Below, piece after piece: positions 1 through 7,611 of a stretch of DNA of 12,477 bases. The stretch's first letter is position 1. The number at the start of each line of letters is the position of its first letter. This stretch comes from Chloroflexota bacterium (GTDB lineage: Bacteria; Chloroflexota; Anaerolineae; Promineifilales; Promineifilaceae). Under the pieces are notes generated by a model. The model was not told the origin of the DNA, made no database searches, and was given only the letters and a program-made list of their open reading frames with translations. The stretch is from the NCBI GenBank assembly GCA_024223125.1, contig JAAEOP010001369.1:1-12477 (forward strand), given 5' to 3'. Position numbers and translations under genes: made by a program.

Positions 1-332
1 GAGGATTTAAGGACGGCCAATACGCTTTTGCCAATATTGCTTTCAATGGTTTGTAGTGCGGCGACGAAGTAGGTCAGGAAACGGGTCAGGTCGTTGTCAT
101 TTTCATCAAGAGACAACCAGCAAAATTGTGAATTGTGAATTGTGGATTGTGGATTGTGAACCCATTCCGCAATCATAGTGGATTTGCCAAAGCCGGCCGG
201 AGCGGAGATGAGGGTGAGTTTGCAGCCTTGTTGGATTCCCTGGTTGAGTTGTTTGATGAGGTGGGGGCGGGGGATGAGTAACGGCCGTAACCGAGGAACA
301 TACAGTTTCGTTTGCAGTAAGTCGCCAGACAT
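1..332 (-). CDS. MalT/LuxR-like STAND ATPase, N-terminal part (runs off the window)
   Basis: Reading from the ATG at 332 to the window edge gives 110 uninterrupted residues beginning MSGDLLQTKLYVPRLRP. A Walker A motif (APAGFGKST, residues 44-52) follows, and then a WLSLDE segment near residue 72. This is the N-terminus of the MalT-type transcription regulators: a STAND/NACHT-like ATPase, which in full-length members is followed by TPR-like repeats and a LuxR helix-turn-helix. Those later parts lie outside the window, so DNA binding is inferred from the family. The ATG was chosen because a perfect TATAAT ends 6 nt upstream and because a second copy at the right end aligns from the same methionine. 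Between Walker A and WLSLDE the linker is encoded by five tandem heptamers. Whether the full gene is intact cannot be seen. Family confidence is high; the regulon is unknown. Confidence 0.85.
   Translation of the reverse strand, partial: MSGDLLQTKLYVPRLRPLLIPRPHLIKQLNQGIQQGCKLTLISAPAGFGKSTMIAEWVHNPQSTIHNSQFCWLSLDENDNDLTRFLTYFVAALQTIESNIGKSVLAVLKS
124..158. repeat. Five tandem heptamers inside the MalT-like gene
   Basis: Three copies of AATTGTG are followed by two of GATTGTG, perfectly in register. They encode part of the linker between Walker A and the WLSLDE segment. Five times seven is 35 bases, so gain or loss of a single unit would shift the frame. The paralog at the right end has a 17-base homopolymer at the equivalent linker. 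Confidence 0.9.
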
Positions 333-338
333 GAAGGT

Positions 339-344
339 ATTATA
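339..344 (-). promoter_or_regulatory. -10 box of the left MalT-like gene; predicted leaderless start
   Basis: The minus strand reads TATAAT, then 6 nt, then the ATG at 332. A start site at the usual 6-7 nt below the -10 would fall on or next to the A of the ATG, so the message is probably leaderless. No Shine-Dalgarno is present. No convincing -35 is seen; a C-rich tract lies upstream on this strand. The second MalT-like copy has the same box at the same distance from its first ATG. Confidence 0.6.
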
Positions 345-555
345 ATGGAAAGGGGGGTGGTTAGGTAGAGAGTGGGGCAACGGCCGTTTCCTAATTCACG
401 TTCGCGTGGACATCATCAGTTCAGACTTTCCGACATTAACTGCGTAAATATTGCTATACTTTCTGAACCATCCACCGTTCATCCCGTATCCTACGGATAA
501 CAAGCATTTACAGGACAATCAATTACATGGCAAAGCGGTTCAACAAAAAAAACAA

Positions 556-1849
556 ATGTCTGCAACAACAGAAACTAAGCAAAGCGTGTCTAGCAAAGCT
601 CGACCAGTTACCCCCTCCAACTCACCCATTGTCTACGGGCTGGGCATCTTTGGTCTGTCAGGGATTATACAAGCTCTCGCGGGCTTCTATCTATTCTTCT
701 ACGTGGATGTGTTGGGTCTAACCGTTGCCCTGGCCGCAATCGTCAACATCATCTATACAATATGGGACGCAGTTAATGACCCGCTGGTTGGCTACCTTTC
801 AGACAACACCCGAACGCGCTGGGGCCGTCGCCGACCCTGGTTATTGATCGGATTGCCAGCTTACCTTATCTTGTTCGTCTTGATCTACACTGTGCCCGAA
901 GCCTTTCGCCACGGAGATGCGCTATTCTGGTACGCGCTGATCGTGATTTTCCTATTTGAAACCCTGTCCACGATCATGAATACGAACTATGAGGCGTTAT
1001 TTCCCGAACTATTCTAGGGATTTCAGGAACGTACACAGGCCAGTGCCTATACTTAGAGTCTCGGATCGGCCGGTGAATTGATCGGCTTTGCGCTGACACC
1101 AATCATCTATAACAATTTTGGATTTGAGGGGATGGCTGTTCTATTTGCCGTTATGGCTGGTATTTTGCTGCTCATCTCCATTCTCAGGAATTCTGAAGGT
1201 CCACAGGCTCAAGAGGCATCTCCGCTAAATATCAAGGATGCGTTTGGCGATGTGTTTCGTGACCGACCCTTCTGGCATTTTACGGCCGTTGCCACTCTAC
1301 TCTGGTTTGCAACCGGACTCTATACGATAGGAACTGTTTTTTATACCAAGTATACGCTTGAAGCTGACCCTTTCGCGCCAAGTTTCATCTTTGGCGCGGT
1401 TTTCATCATCGTCATTCTGTCTGTCTCACTTTGGAGCTGATTGATTCGCCGCTGGGGCATCAATCGAATCTAGTTGTGGGCCATCGGGTTGATGCTACTA
1501 TCGGCCGTTGTGATTGGACTGGCCTCTAATTTGATAACGGCCGTTATCGGCGCAGCTATCGCCGGGACGGGTTTAGGAGGCATCAAAGTCTGGCACGTAC
1601 GGTCGCCGCTAGGAAGGAATATACTACAGCCTAAATCGCTTTGTGGGTCGGCTTTCAAAGCGATTGGAGGCAGGAGCTTTATTCCTAATCGGCATTCTCT
1701 TTGGCTACATCAGCGGCGAGAACCCCGGCCCCACTCCAGACGATACCTTCCGTTTTCTCATGAGCGTTTTCCCTTTTATTTGCCTGTCGGCGGCCTGGCT
1801 GCTGGCTCGCCAGCTTCGTATTGAGGAAGATGTTGTTGCTCCAGGCTAG
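556..1849 (+). pseudogene. GPH-family (MFS) sugar:cation symporter, degenerate
   Basis: The remnant begins MSATTETKQS and shows the family signature SDNTRTRWGRRRPWLL. Several hydrophobic membrane helices follow. This family of glycoside-pentoside-hexuronide:cation symporters imports sugars through about 12 helices. The reading frame is broken by TAG at 1015-1017, TAG at 1054-1056, TGA at 1438-1440 and TAG at 1471-1473. Around 1575-1592 the match moves to another frame. There the conserved GRRxEGIYYS motif contains TAG (1610-1612), and the segment normally before it appears to be missing, so an out-of-frame deletion is likely. The frame then runs to TAG at 1847. Several stops can be explained by single C-to-T or G-to-A changes at Gln or Trp codons. 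The start at 556 is a guess: the same frame is open from about 451 but without an ATG. A TATACT at 455-460 could be an old -10 box. It has no functional link to the cox genes. Confidence 0.85.
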
Positions 1850-1874
1850 AGTCTGATCGTTCCCCATAATGATT

Positions 1875-2942
1875 TCATGAGCCAGTAGCTTTTAACGAAT
1901 ATTTTGCTGGTTCTTTATCAAATGCCGTTTTGCATCCCCCACAGCAAAAGTAAACCGCTTGTCCTTCATGTTGGGAGCGGTACTTTGCCCCCGCCACCTC
2001 AACTACCATGTTGCAGACTGGGTCGATAGCTACTGCCTTTTTTTCGTTTGATTCGCCCCCCCCATCCATCATCATCCCGCTCAAATCAATCGAACTGGGT
2101 GACGCTTCTATAGTCGGTATCATTTGCTCTACATATTGAAAGAAAGCATCAACATCAATTTCTCGATTTCCCTGCCGCAGTTGCACAATCTCGGCCATAA
2201 TGCTCAATGCAATTTCATCCCCCCGTTTGGCATGAATATTTAACCCAGCCGGACACTTTAGGTGGGTTCTCTCTTTTTCACCCACTCCCTCCATCTCCAG
2301 ATACGCACACACTGCTTCAAGCCGTTTTCGGCTTGCCACCAACCCCACATAGGGAACGGGCTGTCGCAATACCAACGCCAGTGCTGCTTCATCAAAGTTC
2401 CCGTGTGTTGCCACAACGACGTAAGTTTGCGCCGTCATCCCCTGCGATATATCGGACAAGTTAGTTATGATACGATCTGCCTGCGCCATTCCCCTGCCAT
2501 GATTATCGGGGTCAACGGCCGTTACCCGATAACTCATCGCCTTCCCCAGCGTCACCAATGCCTGCGCCACTGGCAGATTCCCAATCACCATCAGATGAGG
2601 TAACGGCCGTTGCGGTTCAATAAAAACCTCTAGCGTTCCGCCACTAAAACAGCTCATTGGCAAATCCAGCAGCCCCTCCCGCTGCTCCATCTGCGTCGGA
2701 TCAGCCGACAATCGAATCAAACGGGATTCCCCATCCGCAATCGCCTTCGTCGCCTCCTTAATGACCGCTGGTTGGGCACAGCTACCCCCAATCCAACCGT
2801 GCATCACCCCATCAACCGTCACAATCGCCTTATCCCCAGGCTTGGCAGAGGTTGGTTTTTCGGCTCGAACGATAACGGCCGTTGCAAACGGCACCCCCTG
2901 TATATTCAATTCATTCGCTTTAGAGAAATATTCATCAAACAT
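1875..2942 (-). CDS. XdhC/CoxI-family maturation protein fused to a C-terminal YHS domain
   Basis: This 355-residue protein has three visible parts. The XdhC_CoxI N-terminal domain contains GGSCAQP at 52-58. A Rossmann-like XdhC C-terminal domain starts near 117 (VIGNLPVAQAL) and includes GLVASRKR (200-207) and CPAGLNIHAKRGDEIALSI (230-248). After a linker (about 265-300), a YHS domain spans about 305-347 with DPVCNM (307-312) and YFCCGGC (331-337). XdhC proteins bind molybdenum cofactor and assist its sulfuration before insertion into xanthine dehydrogenase-type enzymes; CoxF and CoxI of CO dehydrogenase clusters belong here. YHS domains are small cysteine-containing, metal-associated modules, often found with copper or heavy-metal proteins. 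As the last gene after coxL, this is most likely a CO dehydrogenase maturation factor. The YHS tail could handle copper for the Mo-S-Cu site, which is inference. The 51-nt gap from coxL holds a hairpin. An AAGG lies 10 nt before the ATG. I cannot choose between coxF and coxI, so no symbol is given. Confidence 0.9.
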   Translation of the reverse strand: MFDEYFSKANELNIQGVPFATAVIVRAEKPTSAKPGDKAIVTVDGVMHGWIGGSCAQPAVIKEATKAIADGESRLIRLSADPTQMEQREGLLDLPMSCFSGGTLEVFIEPQRPLPHLMVIGNLPVAQALVTLGKAMSYRVTAVDPDNHGRGMAQADRIITNLSDISQGMTAQTYVVVATHGNFDEAALALVLRQPVPYVGLVASRKRLEAVCAYLEMEGVGEKERTHLKCPAGLNIHAKRGDEIALSIMAEIVQLRQGNREIDVDAFFQYVEQMIPTIEASPSSIDLSGMMMDGGGESNEKKAVAIDPVCNMVVEVAGAKYRSQHEGQAVYFCCGGCKTAFDKEPAKYSLKATGS

Positions 2943-2956
2943 AAGCCAATTACCTT

Positions 2957-2988
2957 AGGTGCGACACATTTTGACATGTGTCGCACCT
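2957..2988. repeat. Perfect 13-bp inverted repeat between coxL and the XdhC gene
   Basis: AGGTGCGACACAT (2957-2969) and ATGTGTCGCACCT (2976-2988) are exact reverse complements around a 6-nt loop. The transcript would form a strong hairpin just after the coxL stop codon. No U-tract follows on either strand, so a standard intrinsic terminator is unlikely. It may stabilise the 3' end of coxMSL RNA, lower expression of the last gene, or be a REP-like interspersed element. Confidence 0.85.
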
Positions 2989-2993
2989 TGCAC

Positions 2994-5456
2994 CTACTCA
3001 GTTACACCAGCATCCCGCAACGCTTGCCAAACCTTCACAGGCGTAATCGGAATATCAATATGACGTACACCCAAATGCCACAGCGCATCCACAATCGCAT
3101 TGGCAATAGCAGGTGGCGCGCCCACGGTTGGCGATTCACCCACACCTTTAGCCCCGATTGGATGATGGGGAGAGGGTGTGATCGTGTGACCCGTTTCCCA
3201 CTTTGGCGACTCAACGGCCGTTGGCACCAAATAATCCGCCAGCGTACCGCTCAAACAAACCCCATTCTCATCATACACCATCTCCTCATACATCGCCGGA
3301 GCCAGACCCATCGTCAAACCACCATGTACCTGCCCTTCCACAATCAGTGGGTTAATAATGTTGCCACAATCATCAATCGCTACAAAACGCCGTATAGACA
3401 CTTCCCCCGTACCGGTATCAATATCTACCACCGCAATATAGCTGCCAAATGGGAATGTCAAATTGGGCGGATTATAATAATCAATCGCCTCTAAACCTGC
3501 TTGCACATCATCAGGATGATTTGTATACGCCGCAAAAGCAATCTCTTGAATCGTCTTTGCCTGTTCAGGAGAGCCTTTGACCTGAAACTGATTTACATTC
3601 CATTCCAAATCATCCGAATTTACTTCCAGCAAATGAGCTGCAATCTTCTTTGCTTTTGCCCGAATCTTACGAGCCGCCATTACTGCAGCTGCCCCAGCCG
3701 TCGGCGTAGAGCGACTAGCATACGTGCCCAAACCATAAGGTGCCGTATCCGTGTCTCCCTCTTCCACATCAATATCGAGAGCGGGAATACCTAACTCTTG
3801 AGCAATAATTTGAGCGTAGGTCGTCTCATGTCCTTGTCCCTGAGACTTCGTCCCAAATCGAGCAATCGCCTTACCCGTTGGATGAATCCGAATCTCAGCT
3901 GAATCAAACATTTTGATGCCCAAAATGTCATAATCCTTAGCCGGCCCAGCCCCAACAACCTCAGTAAAGCTAGAGATTCCAATTCCCATCAGCTTCCCTT
4001 CTTTACGCAGTTCCAATTGCTCTTTGCGTAAATCGTCATAATCAACCATCTCCATCGCCTTCTTCAGCGCGGCATGATAATTACCACTGTCATACGCCCA
4101 ACCTGTGGGCGATTCATACGGGAATTGCTCTGGGGTGATGAAATTTCTCATGCGGAGCGCGGCTGGGTCTTCACCCAAATCATGCGCCAGCATATCAGTC
4201 AAACGCTCAATCATATGCACCGCTTCCGTAACACGGAATGAACAGCGATAAGCAACACCCCCCGGCGGTTTATTTGTATAAACGGCGTCAAAGTTGACGT
4301 GCGCCGCTTTCATATCGTAAGAACCGGTACAAATAGAGAACAGACCAGCGGGGAATTTAGATGGGTTGGCTGCGGCATCGGCACAGCCATGATCGGCCAA
4401 TCCATTGACGCGCAAGCCGGTAATTTTACCATTAGCATCTGCCGCCAACTCAGCTTCCAAATGATAATCACGCGCAAAGCTATCTGCCTGTAAATTTTCA
4501 GAGCGATCTTCAATCCATTTAACTGGCTTTCCAATCAATAAGCTTGCCACTGCACAAACAACATAACCAGGATAAACAGGCACTTTACCGCCAAAACCAC
4601 CCCCAATATCGGGAGCAATGATTTGGATTTTTTGTTCGGGCAACCCTGTTACTAAAGCAAATACGGTGCGAATGGCATGAGGTGCTTGCGTGGTCATGTA
4701 AATTTGCATCTTTTGGGTAGCCGAATTGTAATTTGCCACCGCCCCACAGGTTTCAATGGAAGAAACGTGGATGCGCGGCAGGTACATTTTTTGCTTTACC
4801 AGATGGGTTGCCTCTTCAAACACCCTGTCGGTTGCTTCTTTGTCGCCCACTTCCCAATGCCAAATGCGGTTGGTTTTAAGCTCTTTGTCATCCCGCACGA
4901 TGATCTCATCTTTCAATGCTTCAAAAGGATCAACTACCGGATCAAGCGGGTCATAATCAACATAGACGGCTTCAACGCCGTCAGCGGCGATATACCGATC
5001 GGTGGCAATGACGCAAGCCACTTCCTGAGCATAATAAACGACCTTTTCTGTTGGCAATACCATTTGGGTATCAGACATTAAAGTGGGCATCCAGTGCAGG
5101 CCATGCGCTTCTAAATCTTTGCCGGTGATGACCGCCAAAACGCCCTCTATTTCAAGAGCTGCACTGGCGTCGATCTCATTGATTTTGGCATGAGCATAGG
5201 GACTGCGAACGATATCCATGTAGAGCATACCGGGCAATTTCACATCATCGACATAGTTGCCGCGTCCCTGAAGAAAGCGAGGGTCTTCTTTGCGCTTCAT
5301 GCGATGCCCCATACCACAAACTTCTGTCGGCGTGCTGATTTCAATATGGTCGGTCGTTTCTACCTGTTGTGATTGCCCATTCATGTCGGTCACTTTATTT
5401 TCAAAGCGATCTTCAACATGCTTAGGTTTACTTGGATCATGATAGATTTGGGTCAT
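2994..5456 (-). CDS. coxL: Form I aerobic CO dehydrogenase, large (molybdenum) subunit
   Basis: The 820-residue catalytic subunit of Mo-Cu CO dehydrogenase oxidises CO with water to CO2, two electrons and two protons. The form I active-site loop AYRCSFR is at residues 402-408. Cys405 corresponds to the copper-binding cysteine (Cys388 of Oligotropha carboxidovorans, from memory); its codon is at 4242-4244. Form II enzymes have AYRGAGR instead. Other conserved stretches are [11 protein letters not shown] (281-291), [13 protein letters not shown], and AKGVGESP with the catalytic base at Glu774. The length is close to the roughly 809 residues of the Oligotropha protein, with a slightly longer, poorly conserved N-terminus. 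The start is well set: AGGAGGT (5463-5469) precedes the ATG, which overlaps the coxS stop by 4 bp (ATGA), implying translational coupling. It forms an (LMS)2 complex with CoxM and CoxS at the inner face of the membrane. No frameshift or missing key residue is seen. Confidence 0.97.
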   Translation of the reverse strand: MTQIYHDPSKPKHVEDRFENKVTDMNGQSQQVETTDHIEISTPTEVCGMGHRMKRKEDPRFLQGRGNYVDDVKLPGMLYMDIVRSPYAHAKINEIDASAALEIEGVLAVITGKDLEAHGLHWMPTLMSDTQMVLPTEKVVYYAQEVACVIATDRYIAADGVEAVYVDYDPLDPVVDPFEALKDEIIVRDDKELKTNRIWHWEVGDKEATDRVFEEATHLVKQKMYLPRIHVSSIETCGAVANYNSATQKMQIYMTTQAPHAIRTVFALVTGLPEQKIQIIAPDIGGGFGGKVPVYPGYVVCAVASLLIGKPVKWIEDRSENLQADSFARDYHLEAELAADANGKITGLRVNGLADHGCADAAANPSKFPAGLFSICTGSYDMKAAHVNFDAVYTNKPPGGVAYRCSFRVTEAVHMIERLTDMLAHDLGEDPAALRMRNFITPEQFPYESPTGWAYDSGNYHAALKKAMEMVDYDDLRKEQLELRKEGKLMGIGISSFTEVVGAGPAKDYDILGIKMFDSAEIRIHPTGKAIARFGTKSQGQGHETTYAQIIAQELGIPALDIDVEEGDTDTAPYGLGTYASRSTPTAGAAAVMAARKIRAKAKKIAAHLLEVNSDDLEWNVNQFQVKGSPEQAKTIQEIAFAAYTNHPDDVQAGLEAIDYYNPPNLTFPFGSYIAVVDIDTGTGEVSIRRFVAIDDCGNIINPLIVEGQVHGGLTMGLAPAMYEEMVYDENGVCLSGTLADYLVPTAVESPKWETGHTITPSPHHPIGAKGVGESPTVGAPPAIANAIVDALWHLGVRHIDIPITPVKVWQALRDAGVTE

Positions 5457-5956
5457 GCCGCCACCTCCTCTGTTTCAGGTTCAGGATTGTTAATCTTGTC
5501 GGCTGCGTACAGAATCGCCTCAACAATCTTGTTGTAGCCAGTACAGCGACACAAATTTCCTGATATGCCCCAACGAACTTCTTCTTCGGTTGGGTTGGGG
5601 TTCTTATCTAATAAATGTTTGGCACTGATGATCATGCCGGGGGTGCAGTAGCCGCATTGGAGGCCGTGCTTTTCCCAAAACCCTTCTTGTAACGGGTGCA
5701 AGACGGCACCATTTGCAACGCCTTCAATAGTAGTAACTTCTTTGCCGTTGGCTTGAACGGCGTACATGGTGCAGCTTTTAATCGCTTTGCCGTCAACGCT
5801 GATCGTGCAAGCACCACAGCTTGTGGTGTCACAACCGATATGTGTGCCAGTTAAATCTAAGTTTTCACGAATGAAATGCACCAACAACAGTCGGGCATCC
5901 ACTTCCTTGGTGTATGCCTGCCCGTTGACGGTGACGGTGATTGTGTGTTTGCTCAT
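5453..5956 (-). CDS. coxS: CO dehydrogenase small subunit, two [2Fe-2S] clusters
   Basis: This 167-residue iron-sulfur protein passes electrons from the Mo-Cu site of CoxL to FAD in CoxM. The N-terminal plant-ferredoxin-type cluster is bound by Cys42, Cys47, Cys50 and Cys62 ([10 protein letters not shown], then SC). The C-terminal cluster, near the molybdopterin, is bound by Cys101, Cys104, Cys136 and Cys138 (CGYC and CRC). The frame is open further upstream to 5995, but the ATG at 5956 is preferred. It has AAGGAGA at 5962-5968, gives the usual family length (about 166), and avoids a 23-bp overlap with coxM. From this start, coxM ends 16 bp upstream, and the stop overlaps the coxL start by 4 bp. 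The C-terminus ends in an acidic tail ([10 protein letters not shown]). Confidence 0.96.
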   Translation of the reverse strand: MSKHTITVTVNGQAYTKEVDARLLLVHFIRENLDLTGTHIGCDTTSCGACTISVDGKAIKSCTMYAVQANGKEVTTIEGVANGAVLHPLQEGFWEKHGLQCGYCTPGMIISAKHLLDKNPNPTEEEVRWGISGNLCRCTGYNKIVEAILYAADKINNPEPETEEVAA

Positions 5957-5972
5957 TTTGTTCTCCTTCAGG

Positions 5973-6842
5973 TCACTTTGCGTGTGCTCTTTCAACAGCT
6001 TTTTGAATTGCTCGTTTTACCAAAATACGGGTGAGGTCGCGCTTGTAGGCAACCGTGCCGCGCAAGTCGGCGGAGGGATCACATTCGGCAGCGGCTGCTG
6101 CCCCAACCGTTTCAAGGACGTCGTCGGTGATTGTTTGGCCGATGAGGGCTTGTTCTGCGTTTTTAGCACGCATTGGCACTGGGTTGACGTTGGTTAAACC
6201 GATGCGGGCAGCGGTACAGGTATTGCCATCCATTGTGAGTTGAACGGCAACGGCCGAAATGGCAAAGTCGCCTACTTTGCGCTCTATTTTAATGTAGGCG
6301 CCACCGCTGCCAGCCTGAGGTGTGGGGATACGAATTTCTGTTAAAATTTCATCTTCTGCTAACGCATTTTCGAAGAGATCCGTAAAGAAATCATCTATGC
6401 TGATGGTGCGGGTTCCTGTGGGGCCAATAGCGACAACTTCAGCGCCATAGGCGAGCATTGTGGCGGGTTGATCGTTGGCGGGGTCGGAGTGGACAAGGTT
6501 GCCGCCGATGGTTGCCATGTTTCGGACGAGGGGATCGGCTATGACAACGGCCGTGTCTGCTAACAAATGGTATTTGTCGTTGACAATATTTGCTTCGTCA
6601 AGCGTTGCTTCTCGCGTCATGGAGCCAATTGATAAATGTCCATTGTCTTCTCGAATATATTCCAACCCATCAATATTGTTAATATCAATAAGTACCTCCG
6701 GCATTGACAACCGAAAGCGCATGGCGGGTATGAGACTTTGACCACCGGCCAAAATCTTGGCGTCATCCCCATGCTCTGTTAATAGGGAAATCGCCTCTTC
6801 AAGTGATGTGGGTGCGTGATAATTAAATTCACCAGGAATCAT
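5973..6842 (-). CDS. coxM: CO dehydrogenase medium subunit, FAD-binding
   Basis: This 289-residue flavoprotein of the xanthine dehydrogenase FAD-subunit family accepts electrons from CoxS and passes them to the quinone pool or another acceptor. FAD-contacting motifs are AGGQSLIP (32-39) and [14 protein letters not shown] (111-124). The C-terminal CO_deh_flav_C domain begins around residue 175. Length matches the Oligotropha protein (about 288). A near-perfect Shine-Dalgarno, AAGGAGGT at 6853-6860, lies 10 nt before the ATG and fixes the start. It is the first gene of the contiguous M-S-L block, the order typical of form I cox operons. An intercistronic hairpin lies immediately upstream, between coxG and coxM. 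Confidence 0.96.
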   Translation of the reverse strand: MIPGEFNYHAPTSLEEAISLLTEHGDDAKILAGGQSLIPAMRFRLSMPEVLIDINNIDGLEYIREDNGHLSIGSMTREATLDEANIVNDKYHLLADTAVVIADPLVRNMATIGGNLVHSDPANDQPATMLAYGAEVVAIGPTGTRTISIDDFFTDLFENALAEDEILTEIRIPTPQAGSGGAYIKIERKVGDFAISAVAVQLTMDGNTCTAARIGLTNVNPVPMRAKNAEQALIGQTITDDVLETVGAAAAAECDPSADLRGTVAYKRDLTRILVKRAIQKAVERAHAK

Positions 6843-6871
6843 TGTGGGGGTTACCTCCTTTGCTAATGGTG

Positions 6872-6917
6872 GGGCAGGTTTTGTATACCATTTCTAAATT
6901 GCATACGAAACCTGCCC
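6872..6917. repeat. Inverted repeat (15-bp stem) between coxG and coxM
   Basis: GGGCAGGTTTTGTAT (6872-6886) pairs with ATACGAAACCTGCCC (6903-6917), with one non-Watson-Crick position and a 16-nt loop. It sits in the 80-nt gap between the coxG stop and the coxM Shine-Dalgarno. The coding-strand transcript would fold into a stem whose 3' side ends about 11 nt before the Shine-Dalgarno. No U-tract follows. A role in RNA processing or 5'-end protection of coxMSL RNA is possible but not shown. Confidence 0.8.
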
Positions 6918-6922
6918 TCAAA

Positions 6923-7582
6923 TTAAAAAATCGCTATCAAAATTAAAATCACAATCACAACTGCCAGACCAATCAACGCTGGACGATATTTTGCAGGGAT
7001 GAGTTCACCAGCAACGTTTTTGGCGAGATCGGTGGCGAGTTTGGCTTGTGAGGGGGGAACAAATTGTGGAATATCTGCCTTGGCAATAGCTGCGGTAATT
7101 TCTTCGGACGTACCTCCTTCTTGAATCGCCTTTTGAGCCGCAACTTTAACGTTAATATATTCGTTTAACATGTCGAGGCTTTGACGCACAATCACTTTTG
7201 CTGAGGTGTCGAGCAGCCTTTGGCCGACACTGGCAATCCGACCGCCAATTTTAGCGTCCCCACTGTATTCAAGGTTGGTTTTATCTCCGGTTTCTGTCAA
7301 TGTGAGGCTGCCAGTCGCTTTGACAACGCCAGGTGCGCCTTTGCCGTTCACTTCAATATCGTAGCTATCGGGGGTTTGAATATTTGTAAGTTTGATGTCG
7401 GCTTTGAATTTGCCGTTGACGGGGCCTACTTTTACTTTCATGCCGCCTTGGTATTCGTTTTCGCCAATTTCTTCTATGCCTTCACTCCCTGGCATGATTT
7501 TCCCGAGGACATCGGGATCACGAATGGCGTCCCAAACGATCTGTTTGGGCGCATCGAATGTGTATTCTCCAGCTATCTTCAT
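6923..7582 (-). CDS. coxG: CoxG: SRPBCC-domain protein with C-terminal membrane anchor
   Basis: The protein has 219 residues. Residues 1 to about 145 form an SRPBCC/START-like hydrophobic-pocket domain (MKIAGEYTFDAP, then VWDAIRDPDVLGKIMPG). A variable linker follows. A single hydrophobic helix at the extreme C-terminus (about 201-219, ALIGLAVVIVILILIAIF) would tail-anchor it in the membrane. In carboxidotrophs CoxG recruits CO dehydrogenase to the cytoplasmic membrane, and a role in presenting quinone to the enzyme has been proposed. The helix and its position just before coxMSL fit this. GGAG at 7589-7592 precedes the ATG by 6 nt. The gene starts 29 bp after coxE, so the two are probably co-transcribed. 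No cysteines are present. Confidence 0.93.
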   Translation of the reverse strand: MKIAGEYTFDAPKQIVWDAIRDPDVLGKIMPGSEGIEEIGENEYQGGMKVKVGPVNGKFKADIKLTNIQTPDSYDIEVNGKGAPGVVKATGSLTLTETGDKTNLEYSGDAKIGGRIASVGQRLLDTSAKVIVRQSLDMLNEYINVKVAAQKAIQEGGTSEEITAAIAKADIPQFVPPSQAKLATDLAKNVAGELIPAKYRPALIGLAVVIVILILIAIF

Positions 7583-7611
7583 TTATTTCTCCAATTAAGA
7601 TTATCCAAAAT

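Noticed and set aside
124..158. CRISPR-like or integron-like repeat array.
   Set aside because: The units are contiguous heptamers without spacers and lie inside a coding sequence.
1015..1612. Four of five stops in the symporter gene are TAG, hinting at TAG recoding.
   Set aside because: coxL and the response-regulator gene end in TAG, a TGA stop and a frameshift also interrupt the symporter, and no suppressor tRNA is visible. Pseudogene decay is simpler.
2957..2988. Hairpin after coxL as an intrinsic terminator.
   Set aside because: No U-tract follows on either strand, and a co-oriented gene begins 15 bp later.
2772..3494. Long plus-strand open frame opposite the XdhC gene and coxL.
   Set aside because: It crosses two well-supported genes and their hairpin, its product has no recognisable family features and it has no ribosome site. 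It is an antisense shadow.
4677..5081. Plus-strand open frame opposite coxL.
   Set aside because: It lies entirely within the conserved coxL coding sequence and its composition follows from it.
5973..5995. Longer coxS start at 5995 overlapping coxM.
   Set aside because: The ATG at 5956 has a strong Shine-Dalgarno and gives the family length; the extra 13 residues match nothing expected.
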